Shown here one piece after another: positions 34,491 through 41,843 of a stretch of DNA of 64,000 bases. The notes beneath the pieces were generated by a model. It searched no databases. It worked only from the letters and a program-made list of their open reading frames with translations, and had not been told where the DNA came from. Positions within the stretch are counted from its first letter, which is position 1, and each line of letters starts with the position of its first letter. The stretch is taken from contig CAYMEX010000006.1 of assembly GCA_964389525.1 (NCBI GenBank), positions 1 through 64,000 of the forward strand, in the 5' to 3' direction. Source of the stretch: JAFLTL01 sp964389525. GTDB lineage: Bacteria; Bacteroidota; Bacteroidia; Bacteroidales; Muribaculaceae. Made by a program: the position numbers and the translations under genes.

Positions 34491-36539
34491 TCATTTTATT
34501 CCGTCGCGATGCAAAAGAGCTTCAATATCAGGATCATGCCCGCGAAAATCGCGGTAAAGCTCGCCCGGATTGACCGATCCGCCGCATTCGAGTATTGTCT
34601 TGCGGAATCTCATTGCCGTGTCGCGGTCAAAAATGCCGTTTCGCTCAAATACCGAAAAAGCATCGGCATCAAGCACCTCGGCCCATTTGTAGCTGTAGTA
34701 GCCTGCGGCATATCCGCCCGAGAAAATGTGGTTGAACTGGGTGGAGACCATTGTGCCTTCTATGTCATCAAACATAGCCACGTCCTTTACCGCCTCGCGT
34801 TCAAACTCCGCTGCATCGGCGACTTCGCCCGTCGTGGTGTGCCATGCCATGTCGAGATAGCCGAACAGAAGCTGTCGCATGCAGGCATAGGCCGCTCCAT
34901 ATTGCGAGGCGGCAATCATCTTGTCGATCATGGCTTCGGGCAGTGCTTCGCCGGTTTTGTAGTGGCGGGCAAAACTGTTAAGAAACTCCTTGTTGTGCAG
35001 GAAATTCTCGTTGAACTGCGATGGGAGTTCCACAAAGTCGCGATAGACGTTTGTGCCCGACAGTGATGCGTAGCGTCCGCGTGTGAGCAGTCCGTGGAGC
35101 GCGTGGCCGAACTCATGCAGGAAAGTGCTGACCTCGCCAGGCGTGAGCAGCGACGGCTTTCCGGCTACAGGCTTGGTGAAATTCATCACGATCGACACAA
35201 GCGGGCGCGAGTCGTTGCCGTCGGCGTCGGTCCATTGCTCCTTGAAGTTGGTCATCCATGCTCCTGGACGCTTGTTGGGGCGCGGGAAGAAGTCGGTGTA
35301 AAGTATTCCGAGATAGCTCCCGTCGGTGTCATTGACTTCCCATGCTTTCACGTCGGGGTGATATACGTCTATATCGTTGCGCTCTGAGAGCGTGATGCCG
35401 TAGAGTCTGTTGGCCAGCCCCCATACACCTTCGATCACGCGGTCAAGCTCAAAATATGGCCGCATGGCTTCATCGTCGTAGGCATACTCCTTTTCTCTGA
35501 GCTTGTTGCTGTAGTAGCTGTAGTCCCACGGCATTATGTCGACCGGCTGCCCTTCGAGCGCGGCAGCGAACTCCTTTAGCCTCTTCATCTCGCGTTGCTG
35601 CGGCTCTCGGTATGCCTCTTTAAGCCGGTCGAGCAGATCGTAGACAGCCGACGGAGTGCCTGCCATGGTGCGCCGTAGCTTATGCTCTGCAAAAGTCTTT
35701 GCACCAAGCAGCTGCGCGATTTCAAGTCTCAGCGCGGAGATCCGCTTCACAATCTCCATGTTGCTGAAGCTGCCCGATGTGTTGCGGCAGGAGTAAAGTC
35801 GCCACATCTTCTCGCGCAGATCGCGGCGCGGAGAGCTCTTCATAAATGCAAAATAGGTCGGCTGAGCCAGAGTCAGCGTGCAGTCATCGTCGCTTCCGCC
35901 CTCCTCTTTTGCAAGTTTGGCAGCTTCATCGGTTATATGTGCCGGCACACCGTCGAGATCGCTGCGTTTCAGCTTTATACGGTATGTTTTGAGCTCGTTG
36001 GTCACATTCTGGCCAAACTTGGTGGTCAGTTCCGAAAGCTCCGATTTAAGTTTTTTCAGCCGCTCGCGGTCCTCACCCTTCAGTTCTGCGCCCGACAGAG
36101 CGAACGACTCATAGGTGTTTTTCAGCAGCATAGCGTCATCGCGGTCAAGATCAAGCGACTCGCGCCGGTCATAGACCGACTTGACTCGTTTCCAAAGATC
36201 CTCGTCGAGAGTTATGCGCGTTGAGTAGTCCGATAGTTTCGGAGCCATTTCTATAGCTATTTCGTCAAGCTCGTCATTGCCGTCGGCTTCCATGAGCGGG
36301 TATGCTACGCCGAGCAGACGTTCGAGCGTCTGTCCGCTTTTCTCCAGAGCCACGATCGTGTTTTCCATTGTTGCGGGTTCGCTGTTTTTCGCGATAGCCT
36401 CTACCTCTTTCAGTGCCTCTGATATCGCCGGGTCAATTGCTTCTCTTATATCTTGGGGAGTGATGCCTGAAAACGGGGGAGTGCTGTGTGGCGTGTCAAA
36501 TGTGTGGAAAAACACGTTTGACGATGTGGTCTGGCACAT
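34491..36539 (-). CDS. dcp: M3-family metallopeptidase, peptidyl-dipeptidase Dcp-like
   Basis: A 682-residue zinc peptidase, the same length as E. coli Dcp. The zinc motif HEFGHALHGLL is intact, with the family segments GAWMTNFKEQ, PSLLTPGEVSTFLHEFGH, FVELPSQFNENF and FSGGYAAGYYSYKWAEVLDADAF. No signal peptide is seen, so it is probably cytoplasmic and clears short peptides. It is monocistronic and divergent from the secreted C1B peptidase gene. Oligopeptidase A is the alternative assignment within M3. Confidence 0.9.
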   Translation of the reverse strand: MCQTTSSNVFFHTFDTPHSTPPFSGITPQDIREAIDPAISEALKEVEAIAKNSEPATMENTIVALEKSGQTLERLLGVAYPLMEADGNDELDEIAIEMAPKLSDYSTRITLDEDLWKRVKSVYDRRESLDLDRDDAMLLKNTYESFALSGAELKGEDRERLKKLKSELSELTTKFGQNVTNELKTYRIKLKRSDLDGVPAHITDEAAKLAKEEGGSDDDCTLTLAQPTYFAFMKSSPRRDLREKMWRLYSCRNTSGSFSNMEIVKRISALRLEIAQLLGAKTFAEHKLRRTMAGTPSAVYDLLDRLKEAYREPQQREMKRLKEFAAALEGQPVDIMPWDYSYYSNKLREKEYAYDDEAMRPYFELDRVIEGVWGLANRLYGITLSERNDIDVYHPDVKAWEVNDTDGSYLGILYTDFFPRPNKRPGAWMTNFKEQWTDADGNDSRPLVSIVMNFTKPVAGKPSLLTPGEVSTFLHEFGHALHGLLTRGRYASLSGTNVYRDFVELPSQFNENFLHNKEFLNSFARHYKTGEALPEAMIDKMIAASQYGAAYACMRQLLFGYLDMAWHTTTGEVADAAEFEREAVKDVAMFDDIEGTMVSTQFNHIFSGGYAAGYYSYKWAEVLDADAFSVFERNGIFDRDTAMRFRKTILECGGSVNPGELYRDFRGHDPDIEALLHRDGIK

Positions 36540-36589
36540 AATCTTGATTGTAATAGGTTGGAAACGTTTGAAAAAAGTTTGTTATGTGA

Positions 36590-36597
36590 CAAAAATA
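36590..36597 (-). promoter_or_regulatory. candidate -7 element for dcp
   Basis: On the minus strand this reads TATTTTTG (TAnnTTTG), 51 bases before the dcp start. It is part of a divergent promoter region with the element at 36640-36647. Confidence 0.45.
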
Positions 36598-36639
36598 TAG
36601 AAAATGGATGAAAATGAATGTTTAAAAGATAATATTATC

Positions 36640-36647
36640 TATATTTG
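36640..36647 (+). promoter_or_regulatory. candidate -7 element for the first C1B peptidase
   Basis: TATATTTG matches TAnnTTTG exactly and lies 25 bases before the ATG at 36672. The -33 region is A/T-rich without a clear TTTG. Confidence 0.5.
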
Positions 36648-36671
36648 CATATCATTAATATTTCATAACAC

Positions 36672-37883
36672 ATGACCAATCGTTTTATATCCATGATGGC
36701 GTGCGCAGCTGTGGCTGTGTCTATGTCTGCTCAGACGGCTCCTGCTGCCAAGCAGGACTCGCTCGGCTTCAAGTTTACCGATGTCAAGATCAATCCCACC
36801 AATTCGGTGAAGAACCAGGCTTCCAGCGGTACATGCTGGTGCTTCTCGGGCACATCGCAGATCGAGGATGAGATCCTCCATAAGGGCGGTCCGTCGGTTG
36901 ATCTTTCCGAAATGTTCACTGTACGTAAAGTCTATGAGGACAAGGCCGACCGCTACATCCGTCTCGGTGGCACAGGCAACTTCAGCCAGGGCGGTGCGAT
37001 AACCGATGTCCCCTACGTGTTTGTCACCTACGGTGCAGTTCCCGAATCGGCATATCCCGGTCTCTCATATGGTGAGGATACTCACATGCACGGTGAGCTC
37101 GAGGCTGTTATGAAGGCTTATCTCGATGTTGTGAAGAAGCGTCCCAACCGTCGTCTTTCGACAGCATGGAAGCAGGGTCTTCAGGGTATTCTCGACGCAT
37201 ACCTCGGCAAGGTGCCCGAGACATTTGTTGTCGACGGCAAGACATACACTCCCAAGACATATGCCGAGAGCCTCGGCATCGACGCTACAGAGATCGTGCC
37301 TTTCACCTCGTTCACACACCACCCCTTCTACACAAAGTTCCCCATCGAAGTGGCCGACAACTGGATGTGGGAGGACTACTACAACGTGCCTATGAATGAG
37401 CTCAAGGCCATCGTCGACAATGCCATCGAGAAAGGATATACAATCGAGTGGGCTGCCGACGTGTCGGAGCAGGGCTTCAAGTGGCGCAACGGTCTGGCTG
37501 TGATGCCCGCCGAGAAAGACGAGGCATCGCTCGAAGGCACCGAGCTTTCACGCTGGGTTGCTCTTACGCCCGCCGAGCGTGCACGCGACCGCTACAACTT
37601 CAACGGTCCCGTCAAAGAGATCGAGGTTACTCAGGACATGCGTCAGACCATGTTCGACCGCATGGAGACTACCGACGACCACGGCATGGTTATTGTCGGA
37701 TCGGCTGTCGACCAGAAAGGCAATCCCTATTACAAGGTCAAGAACTCATGGGGTGCCGACGGACACATCTACGACGGTTATTTCTATGTATCGGTTCCCT
37801 ACTTCCTCGCCAAGACACTTTCGATCGGTGTGAACAAAAACGGTGTTCCCTCCGATATCGCCAAGAAGGCCGGCCTGAAGTAA
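36672..37883 (+). CDS. secreted C1B cysteine peptidase (PepC/bleomycin hydrolase type), copy 1
   Basis: A 403-residue protein of the papain-like C1B family. These aminopeptidases are usually cytoplasmic, but this one has an N-terminal signal peptide (about residues 1-21, ending SMSAQ). The catalytic set is visible: Q49 and C55 in NQASSGTCWCF, H337 in DDHGMVIVG and N358 in KNSWG. The C-terminus (KKAGLK) resembles the self-blocking tail of bleomycin hydrolases. It is followed by an EEP lipoprotein gene and a near-copy of itself. It probably trims peptides in the periplasm or at the cell surface. The family call is secure; substrate is unknown. Confidence 0.88.
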   Translation: MTNRFISMMACAAVAVSMSAQTAPAAKQDSLGFKFTDVKINPTNSVKNQASSGTCWCFSGTSQIEDEILHKGGPSVDLSEMFTVRKVYEDKADRYIRLGGTGNFSQGGAITDVPYVFVTYGAVPESAYPGLSYGEDTHMHGELEAVMKAYLDVVKKRPNRRLSTAWKQGLQGILDAYLGKVPETFVVDGKTYTPKTYAESLGIDATEIVPFTSFTHHPFYTKFPIEVADNWMWEDYYNVPMNELKAIVDNAIEKGYTIEWAADVSEQGFKWRNGLAVMPAEKDEASLEGTELSRWVALTPAERARDRYNFNGPVKEIEVTQDMRQTMFDRMETTDDHGMVIVGSAVDQKGNPYYKVKNSWGADGHIYDGYFYVSVPYFLAKTLSIGVNKNGVPSDIAKKAGLK

Positions 37884-37905
37884 TCTTATCTGAACATAAT
37901 ATGTG

Positions 37906-37938
37906 CGGGTGTGTTTTCGTCGCGACGGGACACACCCG
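37906..37938 (+). terminator. hairpin between peptidase copy 1 and the EEP gene
   Basis: CGGGTGTGT (37906-37914) pairs perfectly with ACACACCCG (37930-37938). The 15-base loop contains CGTCGCGACG, itself palindromic. No T run follows, so it may attenuate or protect RNA rather than stop transcription. Confidence 0.5.
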
Positions 37939-37976
37939 TATCATTAAGATAAATCATATTACATCACAGTATAGCA

Positions 37977-38921
37977 ATGAAAAAAATAATTTGTCTCATC
38001 GCGCCGGTGCTTATGATCGCTTCGTGCGCACAGAAACAGGAAGTAGAGAAACCCGACACGATGGTTGTGGCTACCTACAACATCCGTCAGGCAAACCATA
38101 GCGATTCAGTCGCAGGCAACGGCTGGGGACAGCGTGCTCCCTATATCGCCGATCTCGTGAAGTTTCATGGTTTCGACATTTTCGGCACACAGGAAGGCTT
38201 CAAGTATATGCTTGAGGATTTAAAGAGCAAGCTCCCCGGATTTGAGTATATCGGCGTCGGACGTGACAATGGCTCTGACGAGGGTGAGCATGCCGCTATC
38301 TTCTACAACACCGACAAGTTCGACGTGCTCGATCATGGCGACTTCTGGCTTTCAGAGACACCCGACAGTGTTTCGTTCGGCTGGGATGCCGTGTGCCGCC
38401 GCATTTGCACATGGGGTAAGTTCCGCAACAAGGAGACCGGATTCACATTCGTTTACTTCAATCTCCACATGGATCATGTAGGTGTTGTTGCCCGTGCTGA
38501 GAGCGCCAAGCTCATCCTCGACAAGATCAAGCAGTTCCCCGAGCCGCTGCCTGTCATGCTCAGCGGCGACTTCAATGTCGATCAGAACTCCGAGTCCTAC
38601 AAACTGCTCAATGAGTCGGGCGTGATGAAGGACGCCTATGAGACTTCCGAGTTTGTCTATGCCAACAACGGTACATTCAACAACTATAAGACACAGGCGT
38701 TTACAAAAGATCGCATTGACCACATCTTCATGAGCCCAGAGTTCAAGGTTAAGAAGTATGGCGTCCTCACCGACACATACCGCACCGAAAACGCTGACTC
38801 GGAGAAGGAGAATACACCCAACTTCCCCAAGGAGGTGAGCCTCTCGAAGTGGCAGGCACGCACTCCTTCCGACCACTATCCTGTAATGCTGGTGGTTGAG
38901 ACTCAAAAAGCTGCAGAATGA
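37977..38921 (+). CDS. endonuclease/exonuclease/phosphatase (EEP) family lipoprotein
   Basis: A 314-residue lipoprotein (lipobox IASC, Cys17) with an EEP metal-dependent phosphodiesterase/phosphatase domain. Visible motifs are VVATYNIRQ (Asn), GTQEGF (Glu), FNLHMDHVG (His), LSGDFNVD (Asp-Asn), KDRIDHIFMS (Asp-His) and PSDHYPVML (final His). All catalytic positions appear present. Family members cut nucleic acids, phosphoinositides or sphingomyelin; the target here is unknown. Its TGA overlaps the ATG of the second C1B peptidase (ATGA), so the two are translated together. Confidence 0.88.
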   Translation: MKKIICLIAPVLMIASCAQKQEVEKPDTMVVATYNIRQANHSDSVAGNGWGQRAPYIADLVKFHGFDIFGTQEGFKYMLEDLKSKLPGFEYIGVGRDNGSDEGEHAAIFYNTDKFDVLDHGDFWLSETPDSVSFGWDAVCRRICTWGKFRNKETGFTFVYFNLHMDHVGVVARAESAKLILDKIKQFPEPLPVMLSGDFNVDQNSESYKLLNESGVMKDAYETSEFVYANNGTFNNYKTQAFTKDRIDHIFMSPEFKVKKYGVLTDTYRTENADSEKENTPNFPKEVSLSKWQARTPSDHYPVMLVVETQKAAE

Positions 38922-40126
38922 AAAGAATAATCATATCACTGACAGTCTGTGCGTCGGTCGTGTTCACGGCCGCCGCACAGGCTCCGTCTGCCAAACCTGA
39001 CTCTCTCGGCTTCCGCTTTACCGATGTGATGGTTCTACCCACCAACTCTGTAAAGAGCCAGGATGCGGCCGGCACATGCTGGTGCTACTCGGTCACCTCT
39101 CAGCTCGAAGACGAGATACTGCGCAACGGAGGGCCGGCGGTCGATCTCTCCGAGATGTTCACGGTCCGTCATGTCTATGCCGACAAGGCCGAGCGCTATC
39201 TCCGTCTCGGTGGAGAGGGCAATTTCGGTCAGGGCGGAGCCTTGGGCGACGTGCCCGAGGTCTTTGTTACTTATGGAGCTATTCCCGAAGAGGCTTATCC
39301 GGGGCTGAACTATGGCGAGGATACTCACATGCACGGTGAACTCGAGGGAGTGCTGAAGGCATATGTCGATGCGGTCAACGGTCATCCCAACCGCCGCATT
39401 TCCACGGCATGGCGTCAGGGACTCGAAGGAATACTCGATGCCTATCTCGGCAAAGTACCCGAGACATTTGTTGTCGACGGCAAGACCTACACTCCTATGA
39501 GCTATGCCGAAAGCCTCGGCATACATCCCGAGGAGATAGTTCCGTTCACATCGTTCACGCATCACCCGTTCTATACACAGGTGCCGCTCGAGCTTGCCGA
39601 TAACTGGATGTGGGAGCGCTCCTACAACGTGCCGATGCACGAGCTGCGTGAAATCGTCGACAATGCGCTTGACAACGGATATAGCGTAGTATGGGGCGCC
39701 GATGTGTCGGAGCCCGGCTTCAAGTGGCGAAACGGTGTCGCTCTCTTCCCTGCCGAAAAAGATGAGGCATCGCTTGAGGGCACCGAGCTCTCGCGCTGGG
39801 TGTCGCTCACTCCGGCCGAACGTGCGCGCGAGCGTTACAACATCAGCGGTCCTGTTAAGGAAGTCGAGGTGACTCAGGAGATGCGTCAGGCGATGTTCGA
39901 CCGTCAGGAAACGACCGAAGATCATGCCATGGTCATTGTCGGCAAGGCTGTTGATCAGGAGGGCAATCCTTACTATAAGGTGAAGAACTCGTGGGGCGAC
40001 AGCGGCCACATCTACGGCGGCTACTTCTATGTCTCGATACCTTATTTCCTTGCAAAAACGATTTCGCTGAGCGTAAATAAAAACGCGGTTCCTGCCGAAA
40101 TAGCAAAGAAATCAGGCTTGAAATAA
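38918..40126 (+). CDS. secreted C1B cysteine peptidase, copy 2
   Basis: A 402-residue paralogue of the gene at 36672, with most positions identical by eye across the whole length and no indels of note after the signal peptide. Signal peptide MKRIIISLTVCASVVFTAAAQ. Catalytic residues are kept: Q in SQDAAGTCWCY, the Cys of GTCWCY, His in EDHAMVIVG and Asn in KNSWG. Divergent positions include GTCWCY for GTCWCF and altered loop charges. It overlaps the EEP gene by four bases and is followed by a strong terminator. The pair looks like a tandem duplication with the EEP gene between the copies. Confidence 0.88.
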   Translation: MKRIIISLTVCASVVFTAAAQAPSAKPDSLGFRFTDVMVLPTNSVKSQDAAGTCWCYSVTSQLEDEILRNGGPAVDLSEMFTVRHVYADKAERYLRLGGEGNFGQGGALGDVPEVFVTYGAIPEEAYPGLNYGEDTHMHGELEGVLKAYVDAVNGHPNRRISTAWRQGLEGILDAYLGKVPETFVVDGKTYTPMSYAESLGIHPEEIVPFTSFTHHPFYTQVPLELADNWMWERSYNVPMHELREIVDNALDNGYSVVWGADVSEPGFKWRNGVALFPAEKDEASLEGTELSRWVSLTPAERARERYNISGPVKEVEVTQEMRQAMFDRQETTEDHAMVIVGKAVDQEGNPYYKVKNSWGDSGHIYGGYFYVSIPYFLAKTISLSVNKNAVPAEIAKKSGLK

Positions 40127-40154
40127 AGGAAGTTTACGATTAAGCACAAAAAAT

Positions 40155-40199
40155 GACAGCGTGCCGGCTTAGAGGTTTGGCACGCTGTCGTTTTTTTTT
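40155..40199 (+). terminator. Rho-independent terminator after the peptidase cassette
   Basis: GACAGCGTGCC (40155-40165) pairs perfectly with GGCACGCTGTC (40179-40189), followed by nine T at 40191-40199. Confidence 0.92.
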
Positions 40200-40256
40200 A
40201 TTGATTGATCTGGTCTGCAAGAACTCTATGAGGTCAAAATCAGTGAATTAATTTTG

Positions 40257-40350
40257 AAAGGTAAAAAAATGACACCGAGAAATGGTGTAAAAGGTAAGAA
40301 AATGACACCGAGAAATGGCGCGAAAGGCAAAAAAATGGCACCGAAATGCA
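40257..40350. repeat. 33-bp tandem repeat, about 2.5 units
   Basis: Units at 40257-40289 and 40290-40322 differ at only a few bases. A third, partial unit begins at 40323. Each contains AAAAAATGACACCG or AAAAAATGGCACCG. On the minus strand a unit reads as a small stem (ACACC/GGTGT in unit 1) followed by a T-rich stretch, resembling the authentic terminator just beside it. Though open in one frame, I do not believe the repeats are translated. Confidence 0.75.
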
Positions 40351-40351
40351 C

Positions 40352-40391
40352 AAAAAAAATGGCACGGTTGCTGTTATGCAGCCGTGCCATT
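40352..40391 (-). terminator. terminator of the GH43 gene
   Basis: AATGGCACGGTTGC (40358-40371) pairs with GCAGCCGTGCCATT (40378-40391), with one G-U pair. On the minus strand the stem runs into a T tract (complement of 40352-40359), 24 bases past the GH43 stop. Confidence 0.88.
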
Positions 40392-40414
40392 ATGTTGTGT
40401 AATCGTGACTTTCT

Positions 40415-41446
40415 TTATTTGATTGTAATGGCGTCGGGGCCTGTAAATGTCATCTTCACAGGCTTTATGAGGCCGTTTTCGTCAAACTCCAGCTTGTCGA
40501 TACACGTCTCGCGCTCATTGTAGTGCTGGATATCCAGACGGCGGCGGTGATACACGATATAGTAGTCGTCGGTGCCGGGTATCTGTATCACAGAGTGGTG
40601 TCCGGCGCCGGTGGCGATCTCTGGATCCTGCTGGAGGATAGTGCCTATACGCTCAAACGGGCCGAGAGGTGAATCGGCGATTGCATACGCCACCCGGTAG
40701 TTGGGGCCTGTCCAGCCGCCTTCCGACCACATGAAGTAGTATTTGCCGTCGCGCTTTAGCATGAACGGGCCTTCGACATAATCCTTGGGGGTGACCTCCT
40801 TGTATGTCTCTCCGTCGTCAAATTTTCCTATAGATGTAAGGTCATTGTTGAGTTTCACGACATTGCAGTGCCCCCAGCCGCCGTAGTACATGTAGTACTG
40901 GCCGTCGTCATCGAGAAAAACATACTGGTCGATCGGCTGTGCGCCATTGATGATTTTGTCGATCAGAGGTTTGCCGAGCGCATCTTTGAACGGGCCTTCC
41001 GGCTTGTTGGATACCGCCACGCCAATTCCGCCCAGTCGTTCATTGTTCTGAATGTCGTTGGCGCCGAAGTAGAGATAATATTTTTTCCCTTTTTTTACTA
41101 TTGCAGGTGCCCAGAGTGCATAATCGGCCCATTTCACATCACGGATGTGGAGCACTTCGTTGTGCTTTGTCCAGTTGACAAGATCAGGCGAAGAGAATGC
41201 GTCGAAATGTGTCTGTAGATTATACTCTTTGTTATGTGAGTCGGTTTTACGCTCTATATCATCCTTGTATTTTATAAGATCGTCGCCATATAGACGCGAC
41301 AGGGTGGGGTAGATCCAGACCTTTTTGTCAATGACGATGCCTTCCGGATCTGCATACCAGCCAGGGAACACCGGATTTATGGCACTTGCTGTAATTGCTG
41401 TTGCTGCCGAGAGTCCCAGAACTGCTGATTTGAGATTCTTTTTCAT
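40415..41446 (-). CDS. glycoside hydrolase family 43 enzyme
   Basis: A 343-residue exported five-bladed propeller hydrolase (signal peptide ending ITASA, no lipobox, so probably periplasmic). GH43 enzymes cleave alpha-L-arabinofuranosyl or beta-D-xylosyl linkages. The catalytic triad is visible: base D33 in GWYADPEG, modulator D173 in QPIDQYVFLDD and acid E225 in YVEGPFML. Typical LWAPAIVKKGKKYYLYF and GHHSVIQIPGTDDYYIVYH segments follow. It is divergent from the first SusC gene across a 397-base gap and is probably part of the same utilisation locus. The exact subfamily is not determined. Confidence 0.88.
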   Translation of the reverse strand: MKKNLKSAVLGLSAATAITASAINPVFPGWYADPEGIVIDKKVWIYPTLSRLYGDDLIKYKDDIERKTDSHNKEYNLQTHFDAFSSPDLVNWTKHNEVLHIRDVKWADYALWAPAIVKKGKKYYLYFGANDIQNNERLGGIGVAVSNKPEGPFKDALGKPLIDKIINGAQPIDQYVFLDDDGQYYMYYGGWGHCNVVKLNNDLTSIGKFDDGETYKEVTPKDYVEGPFMLKRDGKYYFMWSEGGWTGPNYRVAYAIADSPLGPFERIGTILQQDPEIATGAGHHSVIQIPGTDDYYIVYHRRRLDIQHYNERETCIDKLEFDENGLIKPVKMTFTGPDAITIK

Positions 41447-41678
41447 TATTTTTTATATTTGAAATGGTTTCTTATGCAAATATAGGAAGAAAATCCGATG
41501 AAAGAAGGCTGAAGTAGCGGTTATAGGTGTATGTCGCACCCTTTTTTAGCTGTTTTTTGGTGAAAAAGTACTGCTTTCGATATGCCGGAAGTTAATTATG
41601 GTTTGAAAACAGCTGGTTTTTAAAATTAAAATCTGCTTCTTATTCGAGGGCGTAAAATGTTGAGAATCAATATGATTA

Positions 41679-41688
41679 CCCCCCCCCC
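41679..41688. promoter_or_regulatory. 10-base C tract upstream of SusC gene 1
   Basis: The context ATTA-C10-TAAAG lies 155 bases before the SusC start and 47 bases upstream of the candidate -33 box. A near-identical tract occupies the equivalent place before the second SusC gene (48005-48013). The rest of the 41447-41843 gap is A/T-rich, with the promoter described separately. Confidence 0.6.
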
Positions 41689-41735
41689 TAAAGTACTTAG
41701 TAGACATGGCATTGTAAATAATTGATGTTAAAATA

Positions 41736-41767
41736 TTTGTATATATCATACGAATGTTCGTAATTTG
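41736..41767 (+). promoter_or_regulatory. candidate promoter of SusC gene 1
   Basis: TTTG (41736-41739), 21 bases, then TAATTTG (41761-41767). The -7 box is one base short of TAnnTTTG. The geometry equals that before the second SusC gene. The leader would be about 70 bases. Confidence 0.5.
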
Positions 41768-41824
41768 CAATGTCTCTTTTTGGCGTAATAGATGCTTCTG
41801 ATCGAAACCCATTAAACTCAAATC

Positions 41825-41836
41825 ATACCAATCATT
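41825..41836 (+). promoter_or_regulatory. shared SusC leader element ATACCAATCATT
   Basis: The 12-base sequence ends 7 bases before the SusC1 ATG. The identical 12-mer ends 6 bases before the SusC2 ATG (48162-48173). It takes the place of a Shine-Dalgarno and may guide translation initiation. A CGAAACCC octamer also occurs in both leaders (41803-41810 and 48124-48131). Confidence 0.6.
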
Positions 41837-41843
41837 ACCAACT

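Noticed and set aside
34491..40126. A toxin-antitoxin or defence island reading for the Dcp/C1B/EEP region.
   Set aside because: All proteins are metabolic hydrolases with export signals or housekeeping lengths; no nuclease-immunity pair, helicase or sensor gene is present.
40257..40350. The direct repeats considered as a CRISPR array.
   Set aside because: Units are contiguous without spacers, only about 2.5 copies exist, and no cas genes are nearby.
40254..40523. A small gene encoding an 11-residue repeat peptide (KGKKMTPRNG).
   Set aside because: It starts with TTG, runs through the repeats and into the 3' end of the GH43 gene on the other strand, and includes a terminator hairpin.
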